A stretch of DNA of 64,000 bases from Acidobacteriota bacterium (lineage in GTDB: Bacteria; Acidobacteriota; Terriglobia; UBA7540), in the NCBI GenBank assembly GCA_021817045.1, contig JAKAWG010000012.1:26274-90273 (forward strand), read 5' to 3'. Both the position numbers and the translations under genes were made by a program. The stretch's first letter is position 1; each line of letters begins with the position of its first letter. The notes beneath the pieces are model-generated. The model was given only the letters and a program-made list of their open reading frames with translations, was not told the DNA's origin and searched no databases. This document shows, piece after piece, positions 53,201 through 61,758 of this stretch.

Positions 53201-53282
53201 CCATTGTAAGCTTCGAGTTCCGAGTTAGATGACTCTGAATTCTGAACCTGTGACTCTCTCGAACTCTTAACATTGAACTCAT
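50259..53282 (-). CDS. Large exported IPT/beta-helix/fibronectin-type protein
   Basis: The ATG at 53282 gives a signal peptide (TMVLVALSAFCFAPLALFA). The 1007-residue chain starts with KPALFYSDLTQGPAGGGENG and GVYVTLGGYNLG, close in form to the 45942 protein (SDITSGPNIGGQNGQGAYVT). Ser/Thr/Gly-rich beta domains follow, then an IPT-like segment (NTKIQFQIPSTAAAGLHEIR), then SIYCVSPSGLDTNPGTFSGG and a beta-helix (KIYNNIIANAGAP, FSIYNNTIYQPNP, NNLYYGG). A final fibronectin III-like domain (NWKASPGAMGYNVYRLAG to YCYYATATNGSTESAPSN) completes it. It is last of four tightly spaced genes. The architecture points to surface or matrix polysaccharide binding; enzymatic activity is not evident. Confidence 0.75.
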   Translation of the reverse strand: MSSMLRVRESHRFRIQSHLTRNSKLTMVLVALSAFCFAPLALFAQKPALFYSDLTQGPAGGGENGNGVYVTLGGYNLGLGSISTGSTTPQLIQPGDGGACGGSCSSVEGRIWTPNEHETLTISTSGAVYYLADNPLEVEGVGSTLDVSSTAGAANANLTVSTATTVANDFVYSLFNPQANQSEFASGWSTINGWPAMDAYQVKSTAGTISAAWPYAGSPVPSVTTPTDASSTIAANSYRVTLEYTGTSGTLFAGATTPVTISTSDAYDIAVASPAPYAGPGTFGSYEIFIQTGGSGNYYYQATVAVGTNYTRTTAPATSGTYASIWAGTSNVGGLIAALEPSGTTGYANVFGVSFCVNSGCTSGTVPTLSWSSVAGNTCSQIVAPTAVTENTQTFYYALLYCPVASPVTTGITQASGAQVLLDNTPVSAIKTWTNTKIQFQIPSTAAAGLHEIRVAIPGYGVSNPLPFTVTSTGSIYCVSPSGLDTNPGTFSGGCWQTLPHAAKYAPANSYIYDAANATVLDPLSGCHTAVNWGYFCSGTYHYAYLMAYPGTFPILGDSESSTTFQPLAAGALGVVSGFRLIGNTDSHGGVNLGDGTRLTDNDLTCPTTTAESGCALAAGSAGVEILGNFFHDSATEINGAGSKLFHSIYLGEGYYNANYQKQGSDHDEVAWNDFINEFSAYTVQDHPTGGWPAIGVSIHDNYFDTIGASAIALTGMDTAYSEAKIYNNIIANAGAPRPYNLSTIGGPICSDINLSDASDFITVNRTPSGMLPGHGVFSIYNNTIYQPNPFVSDCYLGSSDNQSVVGDGSNGQWTAYGANFDNNVIDVGSGLGYFSTGQLGTITGSNNLYYGGCASSCTISTLAAKATVSQVTTDPLLNAPGSGNFGLQSGSPAFGAGTSTLSPRRDFMGVRRGNPPSIGAFETAPSNYVSLNWKASPGAMGYNVYRLAGTCPTGTPTGFSQIGSGLAVTNFRDVAVSPGSAYCYYATATNGSTESAPSNTGQVSVP

Positions 53283-53323
53283 TATTGGTTTTTCCCTCCT
53301 GCCTTCTACTCTGAGCCTTCTGG

Positions 53324-54184
53324 CTATCTGAATGCCGCCACGATCTCAGTGTCACTACCGACGTTACCGGATGATGTCATCGTCGCCTTGATGGAACCCT
53401 GTGCCGAACTTAGACTTGCGTCCTCGCATACCGCGTTGCCCGCTGAGGAGGCCGAGCCGCTGGAAAAGCCGCGTAGTGTGCCTGTCGCGCTGCCTATCGT
53501 TCCTGCTGTATAAGTCAGGGAGTTTGTATCGCCGGCGCAGAAGACGACGAGATCGGGAACTGTGGTTGAAAACGTGCCGCTGGATAGAGCGGTGGTTGCG
53601 TTTTGGGTTGAGCCAATATCCGTATCGAGTGTCACTCCTGTCCCGCTGTACGCATAATCCAACACAATGAGCGAAACCGGGGAGTTTGGTGTGCTGCAGG
53701 TGAACGTCATGGACTGGGCGCCCGCGGACACGAAGTATTCCGAAGTACCCTGCGGTCCCGCACTCCCGTAACTCTGGTTGAGGATGCTGGTTAGACTCAC
53801 GGATGGCGATGTAGAGAAGCTATTCGATGTGCTATGGCCGTAGCTGAAACAGAAGAGATGAACGAGGTCGCCGCTTCCAACGCTCATTGACGGAGTGGTG
53901 CAAGTATAAACTCCGCTAGCTGATTGACACTGAGTCGTTTGAGAAAACGTGTACGTCCCGGAAACTGGTGCCACCGTATTTGCTCCGGTGGCCATTGGGA
54001 CCGTGAATTGAATCAGGGCGGGATCGAATACGAAAGCGTCCCAACCGCGTACCTTGAGGGTGGAAGGCAAAAGGCAAAAAGCACAAAAAAGTACAAGCGC
54101 CGGCAGTGCCACGATCTTCAAATGGCGATTTGCGATTTTTTTGATTGCACATCGCCAGTCACCAATCACCCGTCGCAAAGTCAT
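53324..54184 (-). CDS. Exported low-complexity beta-rich protein, function unknown
   Basis: The ATG at 54184 overlaps the stop of the preceding gene by one base (TGATG), so translation is probably coupled. The 286-residue product has a signal/anchor helix (IVALPALVLFCAFCLLPS). It continues with FTVPMATGANTVAPVSGTYT, SASGVYTCTTPSMSVGSGDL and repeated Ser/Thr/Gly-rich strands, ending SDTEIVAAFR. The whole plan and the Ala-Phe-basic end parallel the neighbouring 54184-55029 product. Four Cys in pairs could form disulfides. No known family is recognised. It looks like an adhesive or structural surface component. Confidence 0.65.
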   Translation of the reverse strand: MTLRRVIGDWRCAIKKIANRHLKIVALPALVLFCAFCLLPSTLKVRGWDAFVFDPALIQFTVPMATGANTVAPVSGTYTFSQTTQCQSASGVYTCTTPSMSVGSGDLVHLFCFSYGHSTSNSFSTSPSVSLTSILNQSYGSAGPQGTSEYFVSAGAQSMTFTCSTPNSPVSLIVLDYAYSGTGVTLDTDIGSTQNATTALSSGTFSTTVPDLVVFCAGDTNSLTYTAGTIGSATGTLRGFSSGSASSAGNAVCEDASLSSAQGSIKATMTSSGNVGSDTEIVAAFR

Positions 54185-55029
54185 CACTCTCCTTTGAAGG
54201 CTATTCCGGCGGTCAAATAGGTGCTGTTTCCAGACGGCGCCGTCCACGTCGGCGCCGCGTCGGACGAAAGATTGAGCCCGTGAGCGAACGCCAGGGTGGA
54301 ATCGAGGACATACGGCGAACTGACTGCCGGAACATCATGCACATCCACACTAATCATTTGTAGTACCGCATCATCAGTTCCCGACAGCGCCAAAGACTGC
54401 CCCATCAAGGAGGCTCCAGAGCAGGCACCAGTCTGACTACCACTCACGTCAAAGGCTGAATTCGAACCGCTCCCATGAAACTCCTCTAGGACGGCGTAAA
54501 CCGTGCCGGTAGCTCCGGAGAAATTAAGCGTGGTCGACGTGCTTGCTGACCGAGCAGATGCAATGCATCCGCCGTCTAAGTAGAACGTGGAGGCGATCTT
54601 AGAAGCACAATTCGAGCAGCGAGTAAACGTTCCCGTGCTTCCGCTTTCCGCCGAGATCGAAGAAAGTGCAACAGAATTTCCAGCCTCTTCGAAAATAATC
54701 AGAACATTCCCAGACGCAGTCGCTTGCGAAAGCGGGACAACACAAGTGGTCCCGCTGCTGCTGCCACACGTCGCAGCCTCGCTGCCCGGTGTTCCCAAGT
54801 CGAACTGAACCAGCGTCCAATTAGCCGAAGCAGTTGCCGTCGCAGTCGCTCCTGTAACCACTGGGACTGCGAATTGACCCAGCGCGGACTTGGGAACAAT
54901 GACGGAAGACAAGAAGTACAGGATGGCCAGAACCAAGGAAATCGAAACCAGCAAGCGGAGATACGACCGTCCTCCAATGTTCCAGGGTCGGCGTTCCAAC
55001 TTCGTCCTTCGATTTTCGAGTTCCTGCAC
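54184..55029 (-). CDS. Exported low-complexity beta-rich protein, paralogous in plan
   Basis: The start is a GTG at 55029, six bases after the stop of the 55036 gene. The 281-residue product has a basic N-terminus, a signal helix (LLVSISLVLAILYFLSSVIV) and a Ser/Thr/Ala/Gly-rich beta chain. It shows WTLVQFDLGTPGSEAATCGS, SGTTCVVPLSQATASGNVLI and STTLNFSGATGTVYAVLEEF. It ends LTAGIAFKGE, similar to the neighbour's terminal AAFR. It resembles domains that recur in acidobacterial secreted proteins but which I cannot name. The position inside a coupled four-gene set indicates a joint role with the tail-fibre-like protein. Confidence 0.65.
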   Translation of the reverse strand: MQELENRRTKLERRPWNIGGRSYLRLLVSISLVLAILYFLSSVIVPKSALGQFAVPVVTGATATATASANWTLVQFDLGTPGSEAATCGSSSGTTCVVPLSQATASGNVLIIFEEAGNSVALSSISAESGSTGTFTRCSNCASKIASTFYLDGGCIASARSASTSTTLNFSGATGTVYAVLEEFHGSGSNSAFDVSGSQTGACSGASLMGQSLALSGTDDAVLQMISVDVHDVPAVSSPYVLDSTLAFAHGLNLSSDAAPTWTAPSGNSTYLTAGIAFKGE

Positions 55030-55035
55030 CGGCGG

Positions 55036-58000
55036 TTACCTCGCGCTTACGTTCCAAGTCACGCTGGCCGACGGTGTGATGCTGGCGCCCGTCTGATTGC
55101 AAAGGGCCCAATTGATCGTATTTGCCGTCGGGTAAGCGGTGATGACCAGCCCTCCGGACGCTCCCCATCCGGTCACAGTGGCTGTAGCCGAAGTCGGCGT
55201 GATGTTAAAGGCCATCGTAGAGGTCACGCCGGTCATCGTGGTCGCCGTATAAGCAGTACAGGTATTCGCAGCGATAGCCGTCGTGCCGGTCGATATCTGA
55301 ATATCTGCTGGCGCGCTCGAGCTGCTTCCCCCTCCGCCACCGTTTGATGCGTTCTCCGGCCACAGCCATACGTCCTGGGCACCCGTTCCGGCGCTGAGGA
55401 CTCTGCCGCGGTTCTCGACGGCGCTGGGCGCCCCTGTCCCATAGTCGTAGCAATCGCCAGCCGTGCCGCCTGTCGGGACGATTCCAAAATAGTCGCCAAT
55501 GACAGCAGTGTTCGAAAAGATGCACCGCGCCGGGCCGCTGGTTGCGATCCACACGGCCGAGCCTGTCGAGAATTCAGCAATGCCGATTAAACCGGTTGCG
55601 CTTCCGGCTGCAGCCACCGCGGCGCTGGTTGTGCCCGTCACAAGCAGATCGGGATAACCCGCGGCGATGCTGCTCGGCATGGAAATCTCAACTGGCGGTA
55701 GCATCTCGGGCAAGCCGTTGTTCACACCGCTTGCTTCGAGCCACGACCAAGGCTGGGCGGTCGTTGTGTTGCCGGGAACCATGTCCCAGTTGCCACTCGA
55801 GTCGTACCCAAGGCTGGAGCCGGTCGTAGGAGAACCAACCAGCGTCAGGATCGCATTCGCCGTAGCCTGCTGCGTCGTTGCAGCCTCGTTGCAGAGCCAC
55901 GTCAACCCGCTCGGCATGTCGCCGCAGACCAGGTTGTAGCCCTGGATGTTTGTGCCGTTATATTGCAGAATCTCACCGGAGATTGGGTTGCTGCTCGAAA
56001 GCGTGATCGGCGTGTTGGACCCAAACTGAAGTTGCGTAGCCGGCCCGGACGTTCCCGAGACCCCGACGATGTTCGTGCCGTTATACTCCAGGTACTGGCC
56101 GGACGTGGGGTTCGTGGACGAGAGGGTGATCGGCGAGTTCGTGCCAAATTGGACAGCAGTAGCCGTTCCACTGCCTCCCGATCCACACGTCACCCCGAGG
56201 ATATTCGTTCCGTTGTAGCCCAGGCATTGGCCGGAGCTGAGCGCCGTGGACGAAAGAGGAGCGGTTTGCGTTCCAAAGTGCAGTCCGGTGACCGTGGTGG
56301 CCGCATAGGTTCCGGTCACGTCCCCGGCTGGATTGGGAACCTGCGATGCCGAAGCCGTCCCTGACAGGTTCGAGAAAGACGGTTGCGCGAACGTGGGAGC
56401 GCCAGAGGTGCTGATTCCGGTCTGAAACTCACTTGTTGGAGCGGTGGCAGATTCCACACCACCGAGCGTCGTCGAGGTTGGTGCGGGAAGCTGAGACGCT
56501 GCAACCGTCCCGCTGATGTCGCCGAACGATGGCTGCGAGAGCGCCGGCACGCCACTGGTCGAAATTGAGTTGATCCACTCGTGCGCCACCGCCGCTGCTG
56601 ACTCGATTCCGCCGAGCGTCGTCGCCGTCGGGGTAGGGATCAGAGCGCTGGGAAGAGCGGAGGTGTTAAATGTCGGAGCCGCGCTTGATCCCGTTGCGTT
56701 TCCAAACCAAGAGTAGGCCGCCGCGTTGGACAGCGTGAAGCTAAGCGCCGGCGCCGTTGTCGCTGTGGCGACGGAAGTCGTGAAGAGCGGAGATAAATTT
56801 CCGGCGCTTAAACTCGTTACCGTTCCGCTTCCCGAACCCGATCCGCACGCCGCGCCCGCATCCGTCAAAACCCCGCTCGACGACCACGTTGCGCAATCGC
56901 CGGAGGTGATGGTACCTGTAAATTGCGTGACGGAGGATGGAAGTTGAGTCACAGCGGCAGTCCCCGCCAAGTCGCTAAACGATGGCTGGGAAGCGGTGAA
57001 GACTCCTGTTGACGCCGTATAAGAATTCAGCCACTCGTGTGACGTTGCGGATTGAGTCGCCGCCAGCGTTCCGGAGAAGGAAATCGTATTATTCGGCCAC
57101 GTCCCGGTGATGCTGATGCCCGCGCCAGCCGCGAGCGCTGGAGTCGTGGTTCCAGTTCCCCCGTTGCTGATGCCAAGCGTTCCCGTCACTCCACCGTTGC
57201 CAGTGGTGGCCAAGTTGATGGCGGGAAGGTCCGTGCTGACGAGCGAGCGAAAGGTTGGAGCTGCCGCGGAGCCCGAAGACGGACCCGCAAAGAACGTGTT
57301 TACGTTCTGAGAATTCAGGGTGAACGAAAGTGCGGGAGTCGTCGTAGGATTGGCAACGCTTGTGCTGAACAATGGAGAAAGGCTGCCCGCACTGAAGTTT
57401 GTCAGGGTTCCCGATCCGCCAGCGCTTCCGCAGGAGCTGTAGATGAGAGCCGTACCTGATGAATTCACCTGGAGACATTGTCCCGCTGTGCCGAGCGATC
57501 CTAGCCCCGTTCCCCCATTAGCTACAGGCAGGACGCCACTAAATCCAACGGTCTGGTTCGGCCAGGTTCCGGTAATTGAGATATTGGTACCGCTGACCAA
57601 GGAAGGCGTGCTGGTCCCGGTGCCCCCGCTGACGGTCGGAAGAACGCCGGTGAAGCCAACGGTCTGATTGGGCCAATTGCCTGAAATCGCGATGTTCGGT
57701 CCAGCAACGACAGAAGGCGTTGCTGTGCCGGTGCCGCCGCTTGTGACAGGCAGGATGCCGGTGAAGTTGAATTGAACGTTGCCCGAGGACGGATTGGTAA
57801 CGACGATGTTAGTTCCGTTCTGGAAATTGAGCAGGCTTTGGCTTGCATCGTTGAGCCCATTAACTTGAAAGAGCGCTGAACTGCTTGACCCGCCGGATGA
57901 GCCGCACCCAGCAACGCAATCGACTTTGAGGGCCGTCGTGGTGGAATCGTAACTGGCGCTAAGAACCTGGTCCGCACCCGACGGCTCTTGCGCGAAAGCA

Positions 58001-58059
58001 GCGCCTGCCATGGTGAGAAGTAGCGCTAAGCATAACGCCTCAATCCCGCGTGTTTTCAT
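55036..58059 (-). CDS. Large exported protein with phage-tail-fibre-like repeats
   Basis: The ATG at 58059 has GGAGGAG nine bases upstream and starts a signal peptide (IEALCLALLLTMAGAAFA). The 1007-residue chain begins with imperfect repeats of about 35 residues of the form GVLPTVSGGTGTSTPSLVSG...NISITGTWPNQTVGF. GG-T-G repeats of this kind are common in phage tail fibres. Later come ATTLGGIESAAAVAHEWINS-type repeats and QCLGYNGTNILGVTCG units. A C-terminal beta domain begins near ADIQISTGTTAIAANTC and ends SASVTWNVSAR. It heads the four-gene exported set. Unlike real tail fibres it has a signal peptide and no phage genes around it. A surface fibre or matrix protein is the likeliest inference. 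Confidence 0.75.
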   Translation of the reverse strand: MKTRGIEALCLALLLTMAGAAFAQEPSGADQVLSASYDSTTTALKVDCVAGCGSSGGSSSSALFQVNGLNDASQSLLNFQNGTNIVVTNPSSGNVQFNFTGILPVTSGGTGTATPSVVAGPNIAISGNWPNQTVGFTGVLPTVSGGTGTSTPSLVSGTNISITGTWPNQTVGFSGVLPVANGGTGLGSLGTAGQCLQVNSSGTALIYSSCGSAGGSGTLTNFSAGSLSPLFSTSVANPTTTPALSFTLNSQNVNTFFAGPSSGSAAAPTFRSLVSTDLPAINLATTGNGGVTGTLGISNGGTGTTTPALAAGAGISITGTWPNNTISFSGTLAATQSATSHEWLNSYTASTGVFTASQPSFSDLAGTAAVTQLPSSVTQFTGTITSGDCATWSSSGVLTDAGAACGSGSGSGTVTSLSAGNLSPLFTTSVATATTAPALSFTLSNAAAYSWFGNATGSSAAPTFNTSALPSALIPTPTATTLGGIESAAAVAHEWINSISTSGVPALSQPSFGDISGTVAASQLPAPTSTTLGGVESATAPTSEFQTGISTSGAPTFAQPSFSNLSGTASASQVPNPAGDVTGTYAATTVTGLHFGTQTAPLSSTALSSGQCLGYNGTNILGVTCGSGGSGTATAVQFGTNSPITLSSTNPTSGQYLEYNGTNIVGVSGTSGPATQLQFGSNTPITLSSSNPISGEILQYNGTNIQGYNLVCGDMPSGLTWLCNEAATTQQATANAILTLVGSPTTGSSLGYDSSGNWDMVPGNTTTAQPWSWLEASGVNNGLPEMLPPVEISMPSSIAAGYPDLLVTGTTSAAVAAAGSATGLIGIAEFSTGSAVWIATSGPARCIFSNTAVIGDYFGIVPTGGTAGDCYDYGTGAPSAVENRGRVLSAGTGAQDVWLWPENASNGGGGGSSSSAPADIQISTGTTAIAANTCTAYTATTMTGVTSTMAFNITPTSATATVTGWGASGGLVITAYPTANTINWALCNQTGASITPSASVTWNVSAR

Positions 58060-58532
58060 CGAATCTCCTCCGGCTATCGGATTCTGCGTCGTCCCTGATT
58101 CCCGGGGGACGAGCCGCAAACTGAGCGCCGCGAGGGGATTTGGCGGTGGGTGGGTCAGAAAAGGCTACTACGAGCCCATGAATACGGCATCCATGAAGCT
58201 CCGCTTTGAGCTCGATCTGCCGCGTTGCGTGCTTGATTGGCAATCCGGCATTTGCTTCCTCCTGTCTGACCACGAGAAGAGCATAGCGTCCTTGAATGAG
58301 ACAGTGGAGACAGATGAGACAAATGAGTCAGTTTTTTTTGAGCAGTATTTTCGAGGCACCTCGACAATCGCCACGCCGGAGATCATGGGAGCGAAGATTG
58401 GTCTCCGTTGATCCGAGGAAGGTCTGCATGAGGTATAACCTAACGGCTTTGAACCATCGGCGCGCACGAAGCTGAGTCAGACCCGCCGGCTATACCATGT
58501 CTCCGTAAGGATGTAGGCTTCGAGGCAGTTGC
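58060..58532. other. Intergenic region upstream of the exported-protein operon
   Basis: About 470 bp contain the presumed promoter of the minus-strand operon. An unconvincing plus frame (58010-58411) and a minus frame (58168-58467) are present, neither with recognisable features. A T-run at about 58331-58339 is preceded by GAGAC-type short repeats (58300-58330). No gene is supported. Confidence 0.4.
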
Positions 58533-59393
58533 TCAGGCAGGCGTGCTGACGGCCTGCTCACAAGTGGGTGCTAAAGCATCACCTTCGGCCCTATCGGGGT
58601 AAAACAGGAAGTCCGCGACAAGCGGCAAATGGTCGGAGGCGAGGAGAGCTTTGCGGCTTCGATGCAGCGTGAGGCTTCTGAGTGTCAGGACGGAATTGAA
58701 GTAAATGTGGTCCAAATGAAATAGGGGCAGGACACTGGGATAGGTCCGGATATGCCCCAGACGTTTTCGAGTGCTCGAGCTATTAAATTGCGCGCTAAGC
58801 ACACGCGACACCAGCCCTCGCGTCAATTCGTTGAAATCGCCCAGGATGATGCTCGGCGTCGCGATGGATGAAAAGCGAAGGATCTGACCGTTCACCAAAT
58901 AGCGAGCCTGTTTGCGCCGCTCCATAAAGCCGGTGCCCAGGTGAACGTTAAACACGTGAAGCCGTCGGCCACCGTCAAGCACAATATCGGCCCGGAGAAC
59001 GCCGCGAGGCTCGCGACCCCGAACGCTAATGTCATAGTTGTAAACGTGTCGTAGTGGGTAGCGGGATAACAACAGATTGCCGTAAGCCGCCCCTCGGTGG
59101 CGGCGATTCTCGCCATGCGCTGCGTAATAGCGCAACTCGTCCGCCACGAAGTGCGCGTGGTCCTGATGAAGGCTTCCGCCTCGGCCGGTCACCTCCTGGA
59201 GCGCAACAACGTCTGCGTCGATCTCGCGTAAGACATCTGCTATCCGTCCCGGGAGTACCCGCCCATCGAGCCCTCGGGACTTGTGAATGTTGTACGTCAC
59301 AACGCGAAAACGCGGTGCTCGCAAACCTACACACGCGTTGCCTTGAATGAGCGGCGGAAAGGTCGGTTCTGTGGCAGAGAAAGACTTCACCAC
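58533..59393 (-). CDS. Endonuclease/exonuclease/phosphatase (EEP) family protein
   Basis: The start is GTG at 59393 (or the next GTG), 16 bases after the cardiolipin synthase stop. The 286-residue product has the EEP metal-site motifs: VVTYNIHKSRGLDGR, DVVALQEVTGRGG, FNVHLGTGF, SIILGDFNELTRG, LDHIYFNS and ASDHLPLVADF. EEP enzymes cleave phosphodiesters in nucleic acids or lipids. In Escherichia coli the EEP gene ybhP sits directly beside clsB, so the pairing here with a PLD-type synthase is a conserved association and suggests a phospholipid-related job. It has no signal peptide. Confidence 0.88.
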   Translation of the reverse strand: MVKSFSATEPTFPPLIQGNACVGLRAPRFRVVTYNIHKSRGLDGRVLPGRIADVLREIDADVVALQEVTGRGGSLHQDHAHFVADELRYYAAHGENRRHRGAAYGNLLLSRYPLRHVYNYDISVRGREPRGVLRADIVLDGGRRLHVFNVHLGTGFMERRKQARYLVNGQILRFSSIATPSIILGDFNELTRGLVSRVLSAQFNSSSTRKRLGHIRTYPSVLPLFHLDHIYFNSVLTLRSLTLHRSRKALLASDHLPLVADFLFYPDRAEGDALAPTCEQAVSTPA

Positions 59394-59409
59394 TCTTAAT
59401 CGATGCGTT

Positions 59410-60945
59410 TCACCCCTCGGTGGTTTTATCGGATCGGATGGCAGTTACTTCCGGCGCCACCTCCCCCGGTGAAAGCGGCAAGTCCTCCTCTACGCCCCGG
59501 CGCTTTGTCCGACGGCTGAAGCGTAGCCTCAGGGCTTTGACGAGCAGCGCCAGACCCAGCCAAGTCGCCAGCAGCGCAATCGCTGTAGCCAAGGCTCTCG
59601 GTAAAAGAGTCGCTGTGATCGCAAGGCCAAACAGCAGGAGCGATCCGGCAAACATCAACGACGCCTCTGCGGGGCCGAGCACGCGGTGGTTCGTAAAGGC
59701 GGCGCCGAGCGTATTCCCGATGCGAAGGACGCCTTTCGCTGCCCAGCCAGTGGGTCCGTGCGTGCCACCGCGCGCTCTTGGAACAGACTCGCTGGCCGCC
59801 CGGCGAACCTTACGCCGTTCGTGCAAAACGATTTCAGTCGCGTGCTGAAGATCGTCCAGGTAGAGTACCTCCATGGCTTTTGAAAAGGCTTCGTCTTCGG
59901 CAACGACGTCAAGTTCCCAGTTCCCAATCCAGCTCGCCAGATTGAGGTTGGTTGAGCCAACGCGTGCCCATCGGCCATCGGTCACAGCGGTCTTGGCGTG
60001 CAACATCGGGCCGTCCCATTCGAAAATTCGTACCCCCGCTTCCAATAGGCCCCGATAACCCGCCCTGGAGACGGTGCGCAGCACGGGAACGTCGGTCGTC
60101 CTCGGCACCAGTAAACGAACGTCTACGCCGTCCAGAGCAGCGGCTCGCAGCGCCTGAACGTAAGGGGTAGTTCCCAAAAAGTATGCATCAGTCAGCCAAA
60201 TGGACTGTCGCGCAAGCGCGGCGATAAGTTGGTCAAGGCGATAGAGACCGGCGGTGCTCGGTTCTGTGGCGATGACTCGCAGAGCGGTGTCTCCCTTTGC
60301 CGGTTGGACACGGCTTAAGCCGTCAAGCTCGGCAGCAGGCAGCAGGGGTCCCGTGAGCGCCCAAGTTTGAGAAAAGGCTCTCTGAATGTCGGCTACCGCC
60401 GGACCCTCGATTTCCACGCCGGTGTCGCGCCACGGCTCAATCTTCCGGTCAGGATCGCCAAGCCAGCGTTCGCCGATGCACAGGCCGGTAACGTATGCCA
60501 GACGACCGTCGACGGTAATCATTTTGCGATGGTCGCGGCTGAGCCAGCCAAGAGGGCTATCCAGCTTAGGAGGATTAAAACATCGCACTTTCACTCCGGC
60601 GCGCGCCAGCCTTCTCCAAAAAAACGGTGACGCGCGCCGCAACGCGCCCATCCAGTCGTAAATTACACGCACCCGCAGGCCTTCACGGGCTTTGGAAATC
60701 AATAGGTCGGCGAACTGGCGGCCGACACGATCGGAGTGGATCAGATAGCTTTCAAAGTAGACGGTGCTTTTAGCATTCTGGATGGCTTCGATCCATGCAG
60801 GATAATTCTGCTCGCCATCTTTCAGTAGACGAATTCGGTTGCCCGGAATAAGCAGTGACCCGGCCGCACGTGAGAAAGCCTGATCGGCAAGCATTCGCAG
60901 CGGCCTGCTCATCTCGCGTTCAACGTCGCCCAAGGAAGTCACCAC
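59410..60945 (-). CDS. Cardiolipin synthase (phospholipase D superfamily)
   Basis: The start is GTG at 60945, with a possible later ATG at 60912. The 511-residue protein has two HKD motifs: [20 protein letters not shown] near residue 140 and [20 protein letters not shown] near residue 320. The order and spacing match the ClsB-type synthases that make cardiolipin from phosphatidyl lipids. Past the PLD core there is a linker rich in Arg/Gly and then two C-terminal transmembrane helices ([20 protein letters not shown] and [17 protein letters not shown]). These are unusual because most Cls carry their helices at the N-terminus. It is followed by the EEP gene. Confidence 0.9.
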   Translation of the reverse strand: MVTSLGDVEREMSRPLRMLADQAFSRAAGSLLIPGNRIRLLKDGEQNYPAWIEAIQNAKSTVYFESYLIHSDRVGRQFADLLISKAREGLRVRVIYDWMGALRRASPFFWRRLARAGVKVRCFNPPKLDSPLGWLSRDHRKMITVDGRLAYVTGLCIGERWLGDPDRKIEPWRDTGVEIEGPAVADIQRAFSQTWALTGPLLPAAELDGLSRVQPAKGDTALRVIATEPSTAGLYRLDQLIAALARQSIWLTDAYFLGTTPYVQALRAAALDGVDVRLLVPRTTDVPVLRTVSRAGYRGLLEAGVRIFEWDGPMLHAKTAVTDGRWARVGSTNLNLASWIGNWELDVVAEDEAFSKAMEVLYLDDLQHATEIVLHERRKVRRAASESVPRARGGTHGPTGWAAKGVLRIGNTLGAAFTNHRVLGPAEASLMFAGSLLLFGLAITATLLPRALATAIALLATWLGLALLVKALRLRFSRRTKRRGVEEDLPLSPGEVAPEVTAIRSDKTTEG

Positions 60946-61563
60946 GATTTTCCGGCCTCACGCACACGAACTTACCCGTTTAAGGGTCGCCTGTCCGTCA
61001 AGAACTCGCCTTCTGTTCTTCACCTGAATAGTCTAACCCAAGCCAGAGCTTGTTTCGACATTGTGAGGAACTGGAACATTCTCGGTGTGCATGGCTTGAA
61101 TCCAGGCGGGAACCGCTGCCTCAAAAATACCACCTGACTCGATCCGTTCAGATCAGTTCGCGCCTCGGGACGAGCCAATGACCGAGCGGTTAGACGATGC
61201 CATTCATTCGACTCTATTACTCAACTGCGCCGATTTCCGAAGGCTGCCTTTTGAGCACCCCAAGGTCGACTTATGTTAGGCAGGGAGTCTTCTATCGCGG
61301 CTGCAGCGGGGGCCACATGAACTCGATTAACAACCATGACGTGTTACAGCACTCGACTGTCATTAGAGTCGAAGCGGCTAAAGCGATGAGGCATTAATGC
61401 TGTAGCATGGATTCGGTACCTTCCCAACGAGAGCGTTCGGACTCAGCGCCAGGCTATCTCCGCAACCATTACCTAGCCGCACGCAACCCACCCTCTGAAA
61501 ACCGCACTCAGGCTGTCGCTTCTTACGACGAGACGCCTGCGTGGTATTTGGGCGTTTATATAC
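60946..61563. other. Intergenic region, no gene supported
   Basis: Several frames of about 30-65 codons are open (for example 61197-61397 plus), but none shows a domain, signal or good ribosome site. The hairpin CGACT...AGAGTCG occurs near 61353-61370. The region probably contains the promoter of the cardiolipin synthase at its left end. Confidence 0.4.
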
Positions 61564-61758
61564 ATGACCCGAGGAGGCTCACACACTGCTGATCGCAGAG
61601 TTTTGGTGGCGGCAATATCAACGGCAGTCCTGCTTCTGGCCGGGGGGTTCGCTGTACCTAGGTTTTTCTTCTTTTTCGAGCTGGCAAAGTCGAGCATCTA
61701 TTTCGCGATTGCAGCTCTTGTTTACTATTCCAGGTTGTACAGCGCAATTTATGGGTGA
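61564..61758 (+). pseudogene. Small membrane protein truncated by insertion sequence
   Basis: The frame begins MTRGGSHTADRRVLVAAIST and has two hydrophobic segments (LVAAISTAVLLLAGGFAVP and FFFFFELAKSSIYFAIAALV). It then breaks off into YYSRLYSAIYG where the ISL3-type element begins. The remaining part looks like the front of a small envelope membrane protein, so the 3' half was probably lost when the element inserted. No function is known. Confidence 0.5.

Noticed and set aside
55036..58059. Regularly repeated DNA that could look like a CRISPR array or satellite
   Set aside because: The repeats are imperfect, in one reading frame and encode GGTG-type protein repeats behind a signal peptide, so they are coding.
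50259..58059. Possible prophage tail module
   Set aside because: Only fibre-like repeats are seen. There are no capsid, terminase, portal, tail-tube or lysis genes, and the proteins have signal peptides.
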